Of a stretch of DNA of 64,000 nucleotides, positions 1 to 8,893 are shown piece after piece. The DNA comes from Bifidobacterium colobi. Lineage in GTDB: Bacteria > Actinomycetota > Actinomycetes > Actinomycetales > Bifidobacteriaceae. A program made the position numbers and the translations under genes. Numbering within the stretch: position 1 is the stretch's first letter; each line of letters starts with the position of its first letter. The notes below the pieces were generated by a model. It saw only the letters and a program-made list of their open reading frames with translations. It was not told the DNA's origin and did not search any database. Location of the stretch: positions 434,001-498,000 of the forward strand of contig NZ_JAFEJU010000002.1 of NCBI RefSeq assembly GCF_018555455.1. Reading direction: 5' to 3'.

Positions 1-498
1 GCCAAAGACGCCATTGAACAGCTTAAAAAGGAAAATTTGTTAGGTGATATCTACTTCAAGCATGGGGCAGGCACTGATAATGACGAGCAGCGTATCATCG
101 ATGACAGCGCAGCAGGAATCGAATGGATTGTCACAGATACCACCCCGCATACGATACTTAGCCAGACTATTGATTTGACAGTTGACACACAGAGCAACAT
201 TGATGCGGAATCCGCTAAACAAGTGCAAGCGGATAATCTGGCAAAGAAACTTACTACGAGTGCTGCCCTTGCTGCATGTCGTGCATATGGCAAGCAGCAA
301 TACCCCTATGGTTTTAAGACTCATGACATCGCGGGTGTCCTCCAGGATTTCACTCCTAGTGACGATAACACATGGTTTTACAAGGCTACTGTTGACGTGA
401 CCAATGAGTACGGGGCCACGGCTAAAGGCATGAATTACGAATGCTATGTGACCGGAACCACTGATAATCCACAGGTCAGTGAATTCAACGTATACTAA
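1..498 (+). CDS. C-terminal part of an unrecognised protein (5' end outside the window)
   Basis: The reading frame is open from the first base (AKDAIEQLKK onwards) to the TAA at 496-498, so the real start lies upstream and the TTG at 37 should not be taken as the start. The visible 165 residues are rich in Asp, Thr and Ala, have no membrane segment and contain two cysteines (in AACRAYG and NYECYV). They look like a secreted or surface-anchored small domain, but I recognise no family. The gene converges on the fetB-like gene, whose stop codon begins only 3 bases further on. No terminator hairpin separates them. Confidence 0.75.
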   Translation, partial: AKDAIEQLKKENLLGDIYFKHGAGTDNDEQRIIDDSAAGIEWIVTDTTPHTILSQTIDLTVDTQSNIDAESAKQVQADNLAKKLTTSAALAACRAYGKQQYPYGFKTHDIAGVLQDFTPSDDNTWFYKATVDVTNEYGATAKGMNYECYVTGTTDNPQVSEFNVY

Positions 499-501
499 TT
501 G

Positions 502-1293
502 TCACCGCATTTCCGGGGGCTTGTATTGGTCGTCGGCGGTGAAGCAGGTGCGGTAGACCATCGCCATGATGAGGCTGTCGGCCACCAGGGTCAGCGCGGC
601 GATGGCGGCGAACACCACGAACTGGTATTTGGCGGCTTCAAGCGGGTCGCCGCCGGCAATCACCTGACCGGCCATCATGCCCGGTATCGTCACGATGCCG
701 CAGGATGCCAACGTGGCCGTGGTGGGCAGGAGACCCAGTCGAATTGAGGAGACGATGGAGGGGCGGGCGGCTTCCCAGGCCGTGGATCCCAAGGCGAGAA
801 GTGTGTCGATCTCATCGCGGCGCTCGTTCATGCTCTCGTAGAATCGGCTCAATCCCACTGCCAATGCGGATACCGTATTGCCCAGCAGCATGCCGGTCAG
901 CGGCACCACGAGCTGCGGCGCATACCACGGGTGCGGACGCACCACGAGCTCGGTGACCAGCGAAATCATCAGCAGCATCGTGATGGTCAGGCTCAACAGC
1001 ACCGGCCCAGCTAATCCTTTCGGCACACCTTTGGCACGTGAAAGCGTGATCTGCACGGCGGCCACCAGCATCACCGCAATCACGGCGAACACCAAAAACA
1101 CGTTGTTCGCGCGAATCACATAGCCGATGATGAACCCCATCGCGCATAATTGCAGCAACGCGCGGCATGCGGACCACAGCAGCGTCTTGCCGATGTTGAT
1201 GCGCATGAGTTCGCTGATGCCAGCCGCAATGGCCACCATCGTCAGCGCGACCAAAAGGCCCCAGATATCAATGTCGTATGCGTTACCGGTCAT
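502..1293 (-). CDS. FetB-like (UPF0014) ABC exporter permease
   Basis: The 263-residue protein has about seven hydrophobic segments and the features of the UPF0014/FetB family. These include the LSRAKGVPKGL stretch after the third segment, the GMLLGNTVSALAVGLSRFYESM motif region, and a C-terminal GIVTIPGMMAGQVIAGGDPLEAAKYQ-type loop. In E. coli FetAB exports iron and raises oxidative-stress resistance; that role is inferred here from the family. Its start overlaps the end of the ATPase gene by 4 bases, so the two are translationally coupled and form one complex. The substrate is not shown by the sequence. Confidence 0.85.
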   Translation of the reverse strand: MTGNAYDIDIWGLLVALTMVAIAAGISELMRINIGKTLLWSACRALLQLCAMGFIIGYVIRANNVFLVFAVIAVMLVAAVQITLSRAKGVPKGLAGPVLLSLTITMLLMISLVTELVVRPHPWYAPQLVVPLTGMLLGNTVSALAVGLSRFYESMNERRDEIDTLLALGSTAWEAARPSIVSSIRLGLLPTTATLASCGIVTIPGMMAGQVIAGGDPLEAAKYQFVVFAAIAALTLVADSLIMAMVYRTCFTADDQYKPPEMR

Positions 1294-2195
1294 GCCTGCT
1301 CACCAGCTTGTTCGCTCAACGTTCCGTTAGCCAAAGTCACGATTCGGGAAGCGCGACCGTCCGGTGGACGATGGCGGATGCGGATAATCGCCATGCCGCG
1401 GGCTGCGGCGGTGGCCATAATATCGGCTACCTTCTCGGCGTTCTCATCATCCAACCCAGCATCCACCTCATCTGCCAGCAGCACTTTCGGCTCGGTCAAG
1501 AGCGTGCGTGCCAAGGAGACGCGTGCCGCCTGACCGCCGGACAAATCATGCGGCGGACGGTCAAGATCGATGTCCTCGCAGCCCATCGCATCCAACGTCA
1601 TACGAATCTTCTGATCGGTGAGTAGTTTGCGCGCCTGCTGATCGTTGTTGCGGAATAGTGCTATGAATTTGCGGCCGAGGCTGACTTTGCCGATGTGGTG
1701 CGGGGCGGAAGTGCTGGCGGACGCAGTATGAGGCGTGGAGATGCTGGTGGTAGCAGATGAGGCAAGCGAGGCCGCATTGGTAGCGGCTGCCGCATTGTCC
1801 GCCGCAGCATCAGCGTTCTGGCCGCCGATTCCGCTCGCCCCAGCGCGAATCACCAATGTGAACGGCAAGCGAATCGCCTCAGCCACCGTCTCACCCGGCA
1901 GAATTGGCTTCTGTGACAGATACGCCACCTCATGCCGCCATTGCTGCGGCGTGAACTCGCCGGAGTCATGCCCATTCAAGGCGAATGAGCCGGTCGCATG
2001 TGGATTAAGCCGCGCGAACGCGGTCAGCAGGCTGCTTTTACCGGAACCGGATGGTCCGACCAGATCCACAATCTCACCGGGGGCTATCGCAAAGTCAAGA
2101 TTCTCAAAAATCGTGCGGCGTTCACCTTGCGCCGGCACGATACACGTCACCCCATTCGCGGTGAACACATGCTCCGTATTGCTCATAGTGCGCAC
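1290..2195 (-). CDS. FetA-like ABC exporter ATP-binding subunit with a low-complexity insert
   Basis: ATPase partner of the downstream permease. It has Walker A (GPSGSGKSS, about residue 47), a Q-loop (YLSQKP), the signature LSGGQ (about 218), and Walker B ending in ADE. The segment after Walker B is RIRHRPPD, keeping a histidine where the H-loop is expected. I chose the GTG at 2195 because GGGAG (2203-2207) lies 7 bases upstream; the ATG at 2186 is the alternative and would have a 16-base spacer. An Ala/Ser/Thr-rich stretch (about residues 117-169) is inserted between Q-loop and signature. It breaks the helical subdomain and is absent from typical FetA proteins of about 220 residues. Overlaps the permease start by 4 bases. 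Confidence 0.85.
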   Translation of the reverse strand: MRTMSNTEHVFTANGVTCIVPAQGERRTIFENLDFAIAPGEIVDLVGPSGSGKSSLLTAFARLNPHATGSFALNGHDSGEFTPQQWRHEVAYLSQKPILPGETVAEAIRLPFTLVIRAGASGIGGQNADAAADNAAAATNAASLASSATTSISTPHTASASTSAPHHIGKVSLGRKFIALFRNNDQQARKLLTDQKIRMTLDAMGCEDIDLDRPPHDLSGGQAARVSLARTLLTEPKVLLADEVDAGLDDENAEKVADIMATAAARGMAIIRIRHRPPDGRASRIVTLANGTLSEQAGEQA

Positions 2196-2312
2196 GTTAC
2201 TTCTCCCACGGTATTGCGCCAATGTTTCGCGCGTTTCTTAGCAAACTCTTAGACGGTTGGCGGTCTGATATAACCGTAAGAAAAGGCTTGTTATTGTCAG
2301 GACACAGTAATA

Positions 2313-3017
2313 ATGACGACGGCGAATGAATACGCGACTGATCCGGAACGACTGCTGCTACCGGCCGTGCTGTTTATTGAAGACGACCCGAACCTGGGGG
2401 CGATGACCTCGGAAATGCTTGGTCTCGACTATCGCGTGGACTGGGTGCAGACGATTACCGATGCGAGGGCGCGTCTCGCCGCAAACACCTTTGATGCGTT
2501 GATCGTCGATCGTCGTTTGCCGGATGGTGACGGATTGGATTTGATTCGCAGATTGCGCGCGGGAGGTGTCGCGACGCCTGCACTGATGTTGACCGCGCTC
2601 GCCGAAGTGGACGATATTGTGGACGGGCTCGACGCCGGTGCCAATGATTACCTCACCAAACCATTCCATGTGGTGGAGCTTGAAGCCCGATTGCGCGCGC
2701 TGCTGCGCGGGTTCCATGCGCAGGCGGCGAGCGTCATAATCGGCGATTGGCTGCTCAAACCCAGCGCCAACATCATCGAGGACCCGGACGGCCGCGCTGT
2801 GCCGCTGACCGATGTGGAGGCGAAAATGCTGGCCACGTTGGCCGCCGCGCCAGACCATGTGTTCAGTCGCGAAGAACTGCTGAAAAACGCGTTCTCGACC
2901 GGTAGCGACATCGGTGCGGTGGACGTATACGTGTCGTATGTGCGCGGCAAAACCACGCGTGGCATTATCGCCACTGTGCGCGGCAAAGGGTACCGCATTG
3001 GGCAGCCGCAGGATTAG
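2313..3017 (+). CDS. OmpR/PhoB-family response regulator
   Basis: The 234-residue protein has a receiver domain (about 15-125) with the acidic pair E23/D24-D25, the phospho-acceptor D66 in LIVDRRLPDGDG, T94 and K116 in DYLTKPF. A winged-helix DNA-binding domain follows (about 135-232), ending in the usual VRGKGYRIG. It lies 35 bases upstream of a histidine kinase on the same strand, so the two form a two-component operon. It is divergent from the FetAB-like exporter across a 117-base gap, which makes that exporter a plausible target, but no operator is visible. Confidence 0.93.
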   Translation: MTTANEYATDPERLLLPAVLFIEDDPNLGAMTSEMLGLDYRVDWVQTITDARARLAANTFDALIVDRRLPDGDGLDLIRRLRAGGVATPALMLTALAEVDDIVDGLDAGANDYLTKPFHVVELEARLRALLRGFHAQAASVIIGDWLLKPSANIIEDPDGRAVPLTDVEAKMLATLAAAPDHVFSREELLKNAFSTGSDIGAVDVYVSYVRGKTTRGIIATVRGKGYRIGQPQD

Positions 3018-3052
3018 GCCTATTACATAGGAGACATAGGGGAGTGTGAACT

Positions 3053-4063
3053 ATGGCGAACGGCAAGCAGACGCAGCGCAAACGTAACGATCATGCCGGC
3101 ACCGTTGCCGGCCTGATCAGTCTGCGCATGACCATCGCAATGACCATCATCACCGTGGCCGGCGGGCTCATATTCGTGGCCGGCGTGCTGTTGGGGTCGC
3201 GCCACGAATTCACTGAACGAGGGCTCGATCCGAACGCCATGTCCGTCACCGAACAATTCGGCTCAGGCATGATGGTGATCGATACCAAAAAGGCCGTGGG
3301 GTTCACTGTGCTGTTCGTACTCGGCGTGATCGCCGCCGTGGCATTGGTGGGCCGATATTATTCGCGCAAGGAAGTCGCGCCGCTGGAGCACGCCTTCGAA
3401 CTGCAGAAGGATTTTGTGGCGGATGCCAGTCATGAGTTGAAGACGCCGTTGGCGGTCATCTCCACGCGTATCGACCTGATTGAATTCCGTCGCGCCCATG
3501 GGCAGTCAATCGACAGCGCCATCAATGACTTGCGCGGTGATGTGGATCGCATGAACGCGATTATCACGGACCTGCTGGTGGCAGCCCGCGGTGCTGTGGA
3601 TGCCGAACCGGTTGCGCTCGCCGGCGTGATTAGTCAGTCCGTGGATTCGGTGCAGCCGTTGGCTGACAAGCGCGGCGTGACGTTGCACACCCATATTGAT
3701 GGAGATCCAGCGCGATTTGTGGTGCGCGGCAATGCCGTGGGACTCTCGCGCTGCCTGGTGGCGGTGCTTGATAATGCCATCGCTCATTCGCCGGCTGATT
3801 CGGCGGTCACTGTTTCGCTTGGCTACCATCATCACGGTGATGTGGCGGTGCGCGTCACCGACTGCGGCAGCGGCATCGGCTCGGATCCGGAGCGACTGTT
3901 CCGACGGTTCGCGCGCGACGATGATGGCACCGAACATCAGGGATACGGCTTGGGATTGGCTTTGGCCCGTGATGTGGCGAATCGCTATGGTGGCACGCTG
4001 AGCGTGGAATCCACATCGTCGCGCGGCACCACGATGCTGATCACCTTGCCGTTGGCGGCATAG
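3053..4063 (+). CDS. Sensor histidine kinase
   Basis: A 336-residue membrane kinase paired with the preceding regulator. Two membrane segments (about 24-47 and 82-100) enclose a short extracellular loop of roughly 35 residues, so sensing probably occurs in the membrane or through a partner protein. The HisKA box is DASHELKTPLAVI with H127. The HATPase domain shows the N box (LDNAIAHS), G1 (DCGSGIG) and G2 (GYGLGLALA). GGGGAG lies just upstream of the ATG. All catalytic motifs are intact, unlike the second two-component remnant near 40.6-41 kb. Confidence 0.93.
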   Translation: MANGKQTQRKRNDHAGTVAGLISLRMTIAMTIITVAGGLIFVAGVLLGSRHEFTERGLDPNAMSVTEQFGSGMMVIDTKKAVGFTVLFVLGVIAAVALVGRYYSRKEVAPLEHAFELQKDFVADASHELKTPLAVISTRIDLIEFRRAHGQSIDSAINDLRGDVDRMNAIITDLLVAARGAVDAEPVALAGVISQSVDSVQPLADKRGVTLHTHIDGDPARFVVRGNAVGLSRCLVAVLDNAIAHSPADSAVTVSLGYHHHGDVAVRVTDCGSGIGSDPERLFRRFARDDDGTEHQGYGLGLALARDVANRYGGTLSVESTSSRGTTMLITLPLAA

Positions 4064-4189
4064 CATGTTGGCTGTTTTCTCCCACCGTGTGGTAATTCCT
4101 CACCGTGTGGTTTTAGGAAAATGGCGTTATTCTACGGTTTTTGAAAGATGCTGATTATGGCGTTTGCCACACCGTGGAGAAAAGGCCGC
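4064..4189. repeat. Convergent intergenic region with ACCGTGTGG repeats
   Basis: The gap between the kinase and the convergent LysR gene contains ACCGTGTGG twice in direct orientation (about 4085-4093 and 4103-4111). An inverted near-copy, CCACACCGTGG, lies at about 4168-4178, inside a longer imperfect inverted repeat TTTTCTCC...GGAGAAAA. It can fold into a long stem and may act as a shared terminator. The function is inferred. Confidence 0.4.
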
Positions 4190-5080
4190 TTACATCGTAG
4201 CAAGTTCGCGAATACGCGCGATGAACGCGGCGACGGCGGGGGAAGGGTCACGCGCGTACATCAATCCATAGGACATGCCAATCGGCTGCGGCCAATCCAC
4301 GGGGATAGTGGCGAACTGCGGATGCACATCAGACCAAATCGGTTTGGACATCAACAAGTCGCCATGGTCGGCACAATCATTGAACGTATCCAAGTCATAA
4401 TGATCAATGTCGATGAGTTCGATGGACGGATGGCTTGCCAGCAGATCATAGGCGGTATCGTTGCCGCCGTGATGCTGCTTCAGGATGCGGATGCGGGTGC
4501 CTTCAAGATCATCGAGCGAGACATGCGTGCGCTTGGCTAGCGCATGACTGCGCGGTATGGCAATCCAGGACGGTTCGAATCCCAGCGTCAAGGTATTGCA
4601 GACCGTGCTCCAATACTCTTCATCGAACGCAGTGGATACCATATCGATGTTCTCACCCAGATGCATGAGGATGTCGTTGATTGATTGCGTATCGTCGGGC
4701 ATGGAAACCAGTTCGAGACGAATGCCGGGATGTTTGCTGGCATCGCGTTGCCATAGGTCGAGGATGCTGCGGCCCGGGCGAAGCAGAGATATGCCAAGCC
4801 GCACGGGAGCATCGCGTTCTGATGAGTTTTGCTGCGTGCGATAGATGAGACTTCGGCATTGGCGCATGATGGGGCGCGCTTCGTCCACAAACGTTCTGCC
4901 GGCTGGAGTCAACGTCACGCCGCTGCGCGAACGGGTGAACAACGTGAGCCTGTATTCCTTTTCGAACGTGTTGACTTGCTTGGCCAATGCCGGCGTGGAG
5001 ATATGTAGCAGCCGGCCGGCGCTGGCGAAGCTGCCGGTTTCGGCCGCCGCAATCACCGCATCCAATCGTTTATCATACAT
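4190..5080 (-). CDS. LysR-family transcriptional regulator
   Basis: The 296-residue protein begins MYDKRLDAVIAAAETGSFASAG with a typical LysR helix-turn-helix (about 2-60) and a periplasmic-binding-like effector domain. It is divergent from an MFS transporter at 5213. The 132-base gap is AT-rich and contains AAACT-TTT-AGTTT, a possible operator, so it probably controls that transporter and itself. It is clearly paralogous to the LysR at 20514, which begins MYDRRLAAIIAAGECGSF and also sits beside an MFS gene. Inducer unknown. Confidence 0.9.
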   Translation of the reverse strand: MYDKRLDAVIAAAETGSFASAGRLLHISTPALAKQVNTFEKEYRLTLFTRSRSGVTLTPAGRTFVDEARPIMRQCRSLIYRTQQNSSERDAPVRLGISLLRPGRSILDLWQRDASKHPGIRLELVSMPDDTQSINDILMHLGENIDMVSTAFDEEYWSTVCNTLTLGFEPSWIAIPRSHALAKRTHVSLDDLEGTRIRILKQHHGGNDTAYDLLASHPSIELIDIDHYDLDTFNDCADHGDLLMSKPIWSDVHPQFATIPVDWPQPIGMSYGLMYARDPSPAVAAFIARIRELATM

Positions 5081-5212
5081 GATGAAGCCTTTTTTATATA
5101 AACTTTTAGTTTATGCGCTATAAACCATAATCATTGATAAATCAAGACTTTACAGTGTTTTTCAAGCGTACACTGGCTCACGCAATAACTAGAAGTATAT
5201 ATCAGAAGGATT

Positions 5213-6595
5213 ATGGTGAGCTTGGTTTCCAAATATTCCGCGAACATCACTACTGCTGCGGCTGCCATCGCGTCATTCCTGGCCGGCATGGATGTGCTCA
5301 TCGTGAACGTGGCGCTGCCGACCATTGCCAAAGACCTGGGCGGCAATATGGCCGTGCAGCAGTGGGTGGTGGACGGATACGCGCTGCTGTTCGCTGCTTT
5401 GCTGCTGCTCGCCGGCAGTCTCGCCGACCAATTTGGCGCCAAACGAATCTTCCTTATTGGTGCGGCATCGTTCGGTGCGGCTTCGCTGTTCTGTACGTTT
5501 GCTTGGTCGATGGCGGCATTGGTCGTGGGGCGTTGCATACTCGGTGTGGCTTCGGCGTTGCTGCTTCCGGCTTCGATGTCGCTGATTAACGAGGCGAGTC
5601 CGAATCCTCGTTACCGCGCGTGGGCGCTCGCACTCTGGGGTGCTGGTGGTGCCTCCGCATCGGCGGTCGGGCCATTGTTAGGTGGCTTGCTCACGCCGAT
5701 TCACTGGAGTCTGGTGTTCGCCATTAATGTGCCGTTCTGCCTGATGATTCTCGCCGTCGCACCTCGTATCGCTCCATCGCCGCAGCGCGCGACCAAATTC
5801 GACTGGATTGGTCAGGCCTTGGCGTTGATTGGCTTGAGCACGTTGGTGGCGGGCATCATCGAGGTCGGTGATGCCGGTCTGTTTGCGCCTTCAACCCTGA
5901 TATTGCTTGCCGTCGGTGTGATCACCATCGTGGTGTTTGGTTTTTCGCAAACCAAGGTTGCCTCGCCGATGATGCCGCTCGGGCTTTTCCGTGTGCGGGG
6001 TATGCAGGTGGCGTTGCAAATCGGGTTCATCATGATTTTCAACTGGTATGGCATGGCGTTTATCTGCACCATGTACTTGCAGCAGGAGCTTCATATGGAT
6101 CCGTTTGCGGCCGGTCTGGTGTTCGTTCCTGCATCCTTCGTGACCATCCTGGGCAATCTGACAGGCGGACGTATCGTCACCGCGCGCGGCTCGAAATTCT
6201 CGATTACGTTGGGGCTGGGCATTATGATTGCCGGTTTTCTATTCGAATTCTTCTCGCCGAAACCGGTGGCGGTGTGGGTGGTGGCCACTGGCATGAGCAT
6301 CGTCGGTTTCGGTGCGGCCATTACTACGCCGGCGGCGGCGGGCGTCGTTCTGAAAAGCGTGGACGATGTGCAGGCAGGCATCGCATCCGCCATGTTCAAC
6401 ACGTTCCGACAAGTCGGCGGGGCGATTGGGGTGGCCGTGTTCGGTGTCGCAGCCACGTTCCTGCCGTCGCTGGACCTCGCGCTGCGCGTGGTGTTCCTTG
6501 CCTCCGCACTGTTGCTTGTCTACGTGCTTGGCTTCGAATTGCTGCGATGGAAGGACACCGCTATTACTGCTACAACGCTCGATTCAGTGGCATAA
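5213..6595 (+). CDS. MFS transporter, DHA2 (EmrB/QacA-like) type
   Basis: A 460-residue membrane protein with 12-14 hydrophobic helices. DHA2 signatures are visible: VNVALPTIAKDL in helix 1, WVVDGYAL in helix 2, motif A as GSLADQFGAKRIFLIG, and LALWGAGGASASAVGPLLGG (motif C-like) in helix 5. Such proteins export drugs or toxic metabolites using the proton gradient. The ATG at 5213 follows GAAGGAT. It is transcribed divergently from a LysR gene, its likely regulator, and is followed after 48 bases by a dehydrogenase that may be co-transcribed. Confidence 0.88.
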   Translation: MVSLVSKYSANITTAAAAIASFLAGMDVLIVNVALPTIAKDLGGNMAVQQWVVDGYALLFAALLLLAGSLADQFGAKRIFLIGAASFGAASLFCTFAWSMAALVVGRCILGVASALLLPASMSLINEASPNPRYRAWALALWGAGGASASAVGPLLGGLLTPIHWSLVFAINVPFCLMILAVAPRIAPSPQRATKFDWIGQALALIGLSTLVAGIIEVGDAGLFAPSTLILLAVGVITIVVFGFSQTKVASPMMPLGLFRVRGMQVALQIGFIMIFNWYGMAFICTMYLQQELHMDPFAAGLVFVPASFVTILGNLTGGRIVTARGSKFSITLGLGIMIAGFLFEFFSPKPVAVWVVATGMSIVGFGAAITTPAAAGVVLKSVDDVQAGIASAMFNTFRQVGGAIGVAVFGVAATFLPSLDLALRVVFLASALLLVYVLGFELLRWKDTAITATTLDSVA

Positions 6596-6643
6596 TCAGG
6601 AATTGTTGATCGTTAACGGTAACGATGGATGGAGATGGCAGCG

Positions 6644-7645
6644 ATGGCGCAGCAGCAGGATGGCGCAACGGTACTGGGGGCAAAGAGCGCTGAAGATATT
6701 AAGGTGATTGCGAACGTAGGCACGGGCACGATGGGGCATGCCATTGCACTGCAGTTCGCGCTCGCCGGCTACGGGACACGGTTGGTCGGCCGCAGCGAGG
6801 CGTCGCTTGATCGCTCGATGGGTCGCATTCGTGCCGATGCCGAGACCTTCGCCGGTGCCGGGCTGTTGCACGCCGGTGAGACCGTGGAGGATTTGCTCGC
6901 CCGCATCACGCCGATCGTCGGCTATGAGCAGGGCGTGGCCGGCGCTGATTTCGTCATCGAATCAGTGGCTGAGAATCTGGAAGTCAAGCAGAGCGTATGG
7001 CGCGAAATTGAGAAGTTCGCGCCAAAGGATGCGATTTTCGCCACCAACACATCGGGCCTGAGCCCTACTGCCATCCAGTCAGTACTTGAGCGCCCCGAAC
7101 GATTCGTGGTGGCGCACTTCTGGAACCCGGCGCAATTGATGCCGCTGGTGGAGGTGGTGCCCGGCGCTCATACCAATCCGCATGTGGTGGACGTGACCTT
7201 CGATCTCATGAATCTCATCGGCAAGAAGCCAGCGAAAATCAAGAAGGAATCCCTGGGATTCGTGGGCAACCGACTGCAGATGGCCGTGCTGCGCGAGGAA
7301 TTCCATATCATCCAGGAAGGCATCGCGGATGCCGCCGCCGTGGACGATGTGATGAAATACAGCCTCGGCCGCCGCTGGAACCTGGTCGGCCCGGTGGCCA
7401 GCATCGATCTTGGTGGACTCGACGTGTTCTACAACATCAGCACCTACCTGTTCGACGACATGGACAATGGCACCGGCCCCTCGCCGCTGCTCGCCGAAAA
7501 AGTCAAGGAAGGCAACCTCGGCGCCAAAACCGGACGTGGATTCTTTTCATGGCAGGGCGAGGACGGCAAGCGCGTTATCGAACAGCGCGACAAGGCTCTG
7601 CTGCATGCGCTCAAGGAGGATGCGGCGGCGGAGGCTACGGAATAG
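6644..7645 (+). CDS. 3-hydroxyacyl-CoA dehydrogenase-family NAD-dependent oxidoreductase
   Basis: The protein has an N-terminal Rossmann domain (VGTGTMGHAIA, about residue 25), the family motif HFWNPAQLMPLVEVV around the catalytic His, and a C-terminal domain with GFVGNRLQMAVLREE. The family includes 3-hydroxybutyryl-CoA, L-carnitine and L-gulonate 3-dehydrogenases. The isolated position beside an exporter and the absence of beta-oxidation genes argue for a small hydroxy-acid substrate rather than fatty-acid oxidation. Start: ATG 6644 has GATGGAG nine bases upstream; in-frame ATGs at 6629 and 6635 lack spacing for a ribosome site. Gives 333 residues. Confidence 0.85.
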   Translation: MAQQQDGATVLGAKSAEDIKVIANVGTGTMGHAIALQFALAGYGTRLVGRSEASLDRSMGRIRADAETFAGAGLLHAGETVEDLLARITPIVGYEQGVAGADFVIESVAENLEVKQSVWREIEKFAPKDAIFATNTSGLSPTAIQSVLERPERFVVAHFWNPAQLMPLVEVVPGAHTNPHVVDVTFDLMNLIGKKPAKIKKESLGFVGNRLQMAVLREEFHIIQEGIADAAAVDDVMKYSLGRRWNLVGPVASIDLGGLDVFYNISTYLFDDMDNGTGPSPLLAEKVKEGNLGAKTGRGFFSWQGEDGKRVIEQRDKALLHALKEDAAAEATE

Positions 7646-7701
7646 AGCGGCGTATTATTCGCCTCCACATCATCGCACCGAACATTAGCCAGCGTGGTGA
7701 G

Positions 7702-8105
7702 CTACTGAAGATCGAACGTCAGTAGTGATACCGCGTGCGTGGGCATGGTGAATCGCACGGTTGCCGTGCCCGCGCTTGTGGCGGTTACGGTTTCTTCAGA
7801 GGCTAACGATTCCAAGGCATCCGCGGCTTTGATGCGCTCGTATTGCTCGCCGGCAGGATACTTCGGCTTACCCTCCTCGGCCCATTGTGTATGCGCATAA
7901 TAGGGCGCATCGCCGAGCTTGCCGAAGCGCTCCAGCATGCGCCGGCCTTCCGGCATGTAGGTGTAATTGCATTCGTCATAGCCGAAAAGCGCCAGTCGTG
8001 GGGCAGTGGGCCGGTTTCGTGGGCGGTGTTGACGGCGATATGTGCGGTTGCGTGTACGGTTGCGTGCGTGGTTGTCTGTGCGGTTGCCTGCGTAGTTGTC
8101 TGCAT
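7702..8105 (-). pseudogene. Remnant of a GH39-like glycosidase (internally deleted and frameshifted)
   Basis: From ATG 8105 (GGGAG upstream) one frame gives a Thr/Ala/His-rich leader and then HETGPLPHDWRFS, like the N-terminal GPLPH of GH39 xylosidase-like enzymes. One base later, in the next frame, the reading continues FGYDECNYTYMPEGRRMLERFGKL, which also fits that family. A single missing T near 8008-8012 would join the frames. After about 50 family-like residues the sequence jumps to a C-terminal-like tail (TVRFTMPTHAVSLLTFDL), so most of an enzyme of roughly 500 residues is deleted. The leader DNA (8035-8100) is a degenerate repeat of an ACGCAACC-type unit. The family assignment is by eye and tentative; the broken state is clear. 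Confidence 0.5.
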
Positions 8106-8110
8106 GGTGG

Positions 8111-8719
8111 TTACTCCCATACGTCAAGCTTCCGATCTTTGTAGTAGTATTCCTTATCCTTTTCGCCGATCGGGCGCGCGACTTTGCAAGGCACGCCATA
8201 GGCCACGGAGTTTGCCGGAATGTCGTGACTGACCACCGAGCCGGCGCCGATGACGCAGTTGTCGCCGATGGTGACGCCCGGCAGAATGGTCACGTTCGCG
8301 CCAACCCAGACGTTGCGGCCGATTGCGACCGGAATCGCGTAGACGTAATGATGCTCGCGCAGTACCGGCAGCACGGGGTGGCCGGCGGTGGCGATGACTA
8401 CATTCGGGCCGAACATGCACCAGTCGCCGATAGTGATGTCGGCGTCGTCCACGCACGTGAAGTTCACGTTGCAGTAGATGCCTTTGCCCATATGCACATG
8501 ATGGAAGCCCCAGTTCGCGTGCGCCGGCGTCTCCACGTGGCAGCCCTCGCCGATTTCGGCGAACATTTCCTTCAGGAGTTTCTGCTTGCCGGCTTGGTCC
8601 GTGGGATGCGTCTGGTTGAATTCCCAGAGCTTCTCCTGGTATTCGAGTTGGCCGCCCATGATGCTCGGGTCGTCGTAATGGTAGGGGAGTTGTTCTTCGC
8701 GCCGCCTCGCATTATCCAT
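8111..8719 (-). CDS. LacA/Maa-type sugar O-acetyltransferase (copy 1)
   Basis: The 202-residue protein belongs to the maltose/galactoside O-acetyltransferase family, which transfers acetyl from acetyl-CoA to sugar hydroxyls in a left-handed beta-helix trimer. It has the N-terminal Mac domain (KLWEFNQTHPTDQAGKQKLL), CNVNFTCVDDADITIGDWCMFGPNV with the catalytic-region histidine GHPVLP, and hexapeptide repeats ending GAGSVVSHDIPANSVAYGVPCKV. The stop lies 6 bases upstream of the GH39-like remnant start, suggesting a former sugar-modification operon. Two further copies occur at 18.2 and 38.8 kb. Confidence 0.92.
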   Translation of the reverse strand: MDNARRREEQLPYHYDDPSIMGGQLEYQEKLWEFNQTHPTDQAGKQKLLKEMFAEIGEGCHVETPAHANWGFHHVHMGKGIYCNVNFTCVDDADITIGDWCMFGPNVVIATAGHPVLPVLREHHYVYAIPVAIGRNVWVGANVTILPGVTIGDNCVIGAGSVVSHDIPANSVAYGVPCKVARPIGEKDKEYYYKDRKLDVWE

Positions 8720-8825
8720 GATTGTTGCCTCGTTATCCCAACAATTCCAATGATGTTTGCGTTATCATTATAGGCTGTTGTGAGCGGTTAGTGGAGGTGG
8801 GCGTACTCTGGGGCGCGCTATTTGG

Positions 8826-8893
8826 GTGTGATCCGCAGTGTACGGTGGCGCACCGTGGTGTGATCCGCAGTGTACGGTGGCGCACCGTGGTGT
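8826..8893. repeat. 32-bp tandem duplication with internal palindrome
   Basis: A 32-base unit starting GTGTGATCCGCAGTGTACGG occurs at 8826-8857 and again, identically, at 8858-8889. The first bases of a third, diverged unit (GTGTAATC) lead straight into hairpin cluster A. Each unit contains ACGGTGGCGCACCGT, a short palindrome. Lies in the gap between the LacA gene and the nuclease gene; no coding potential. Confidence 0.85.
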
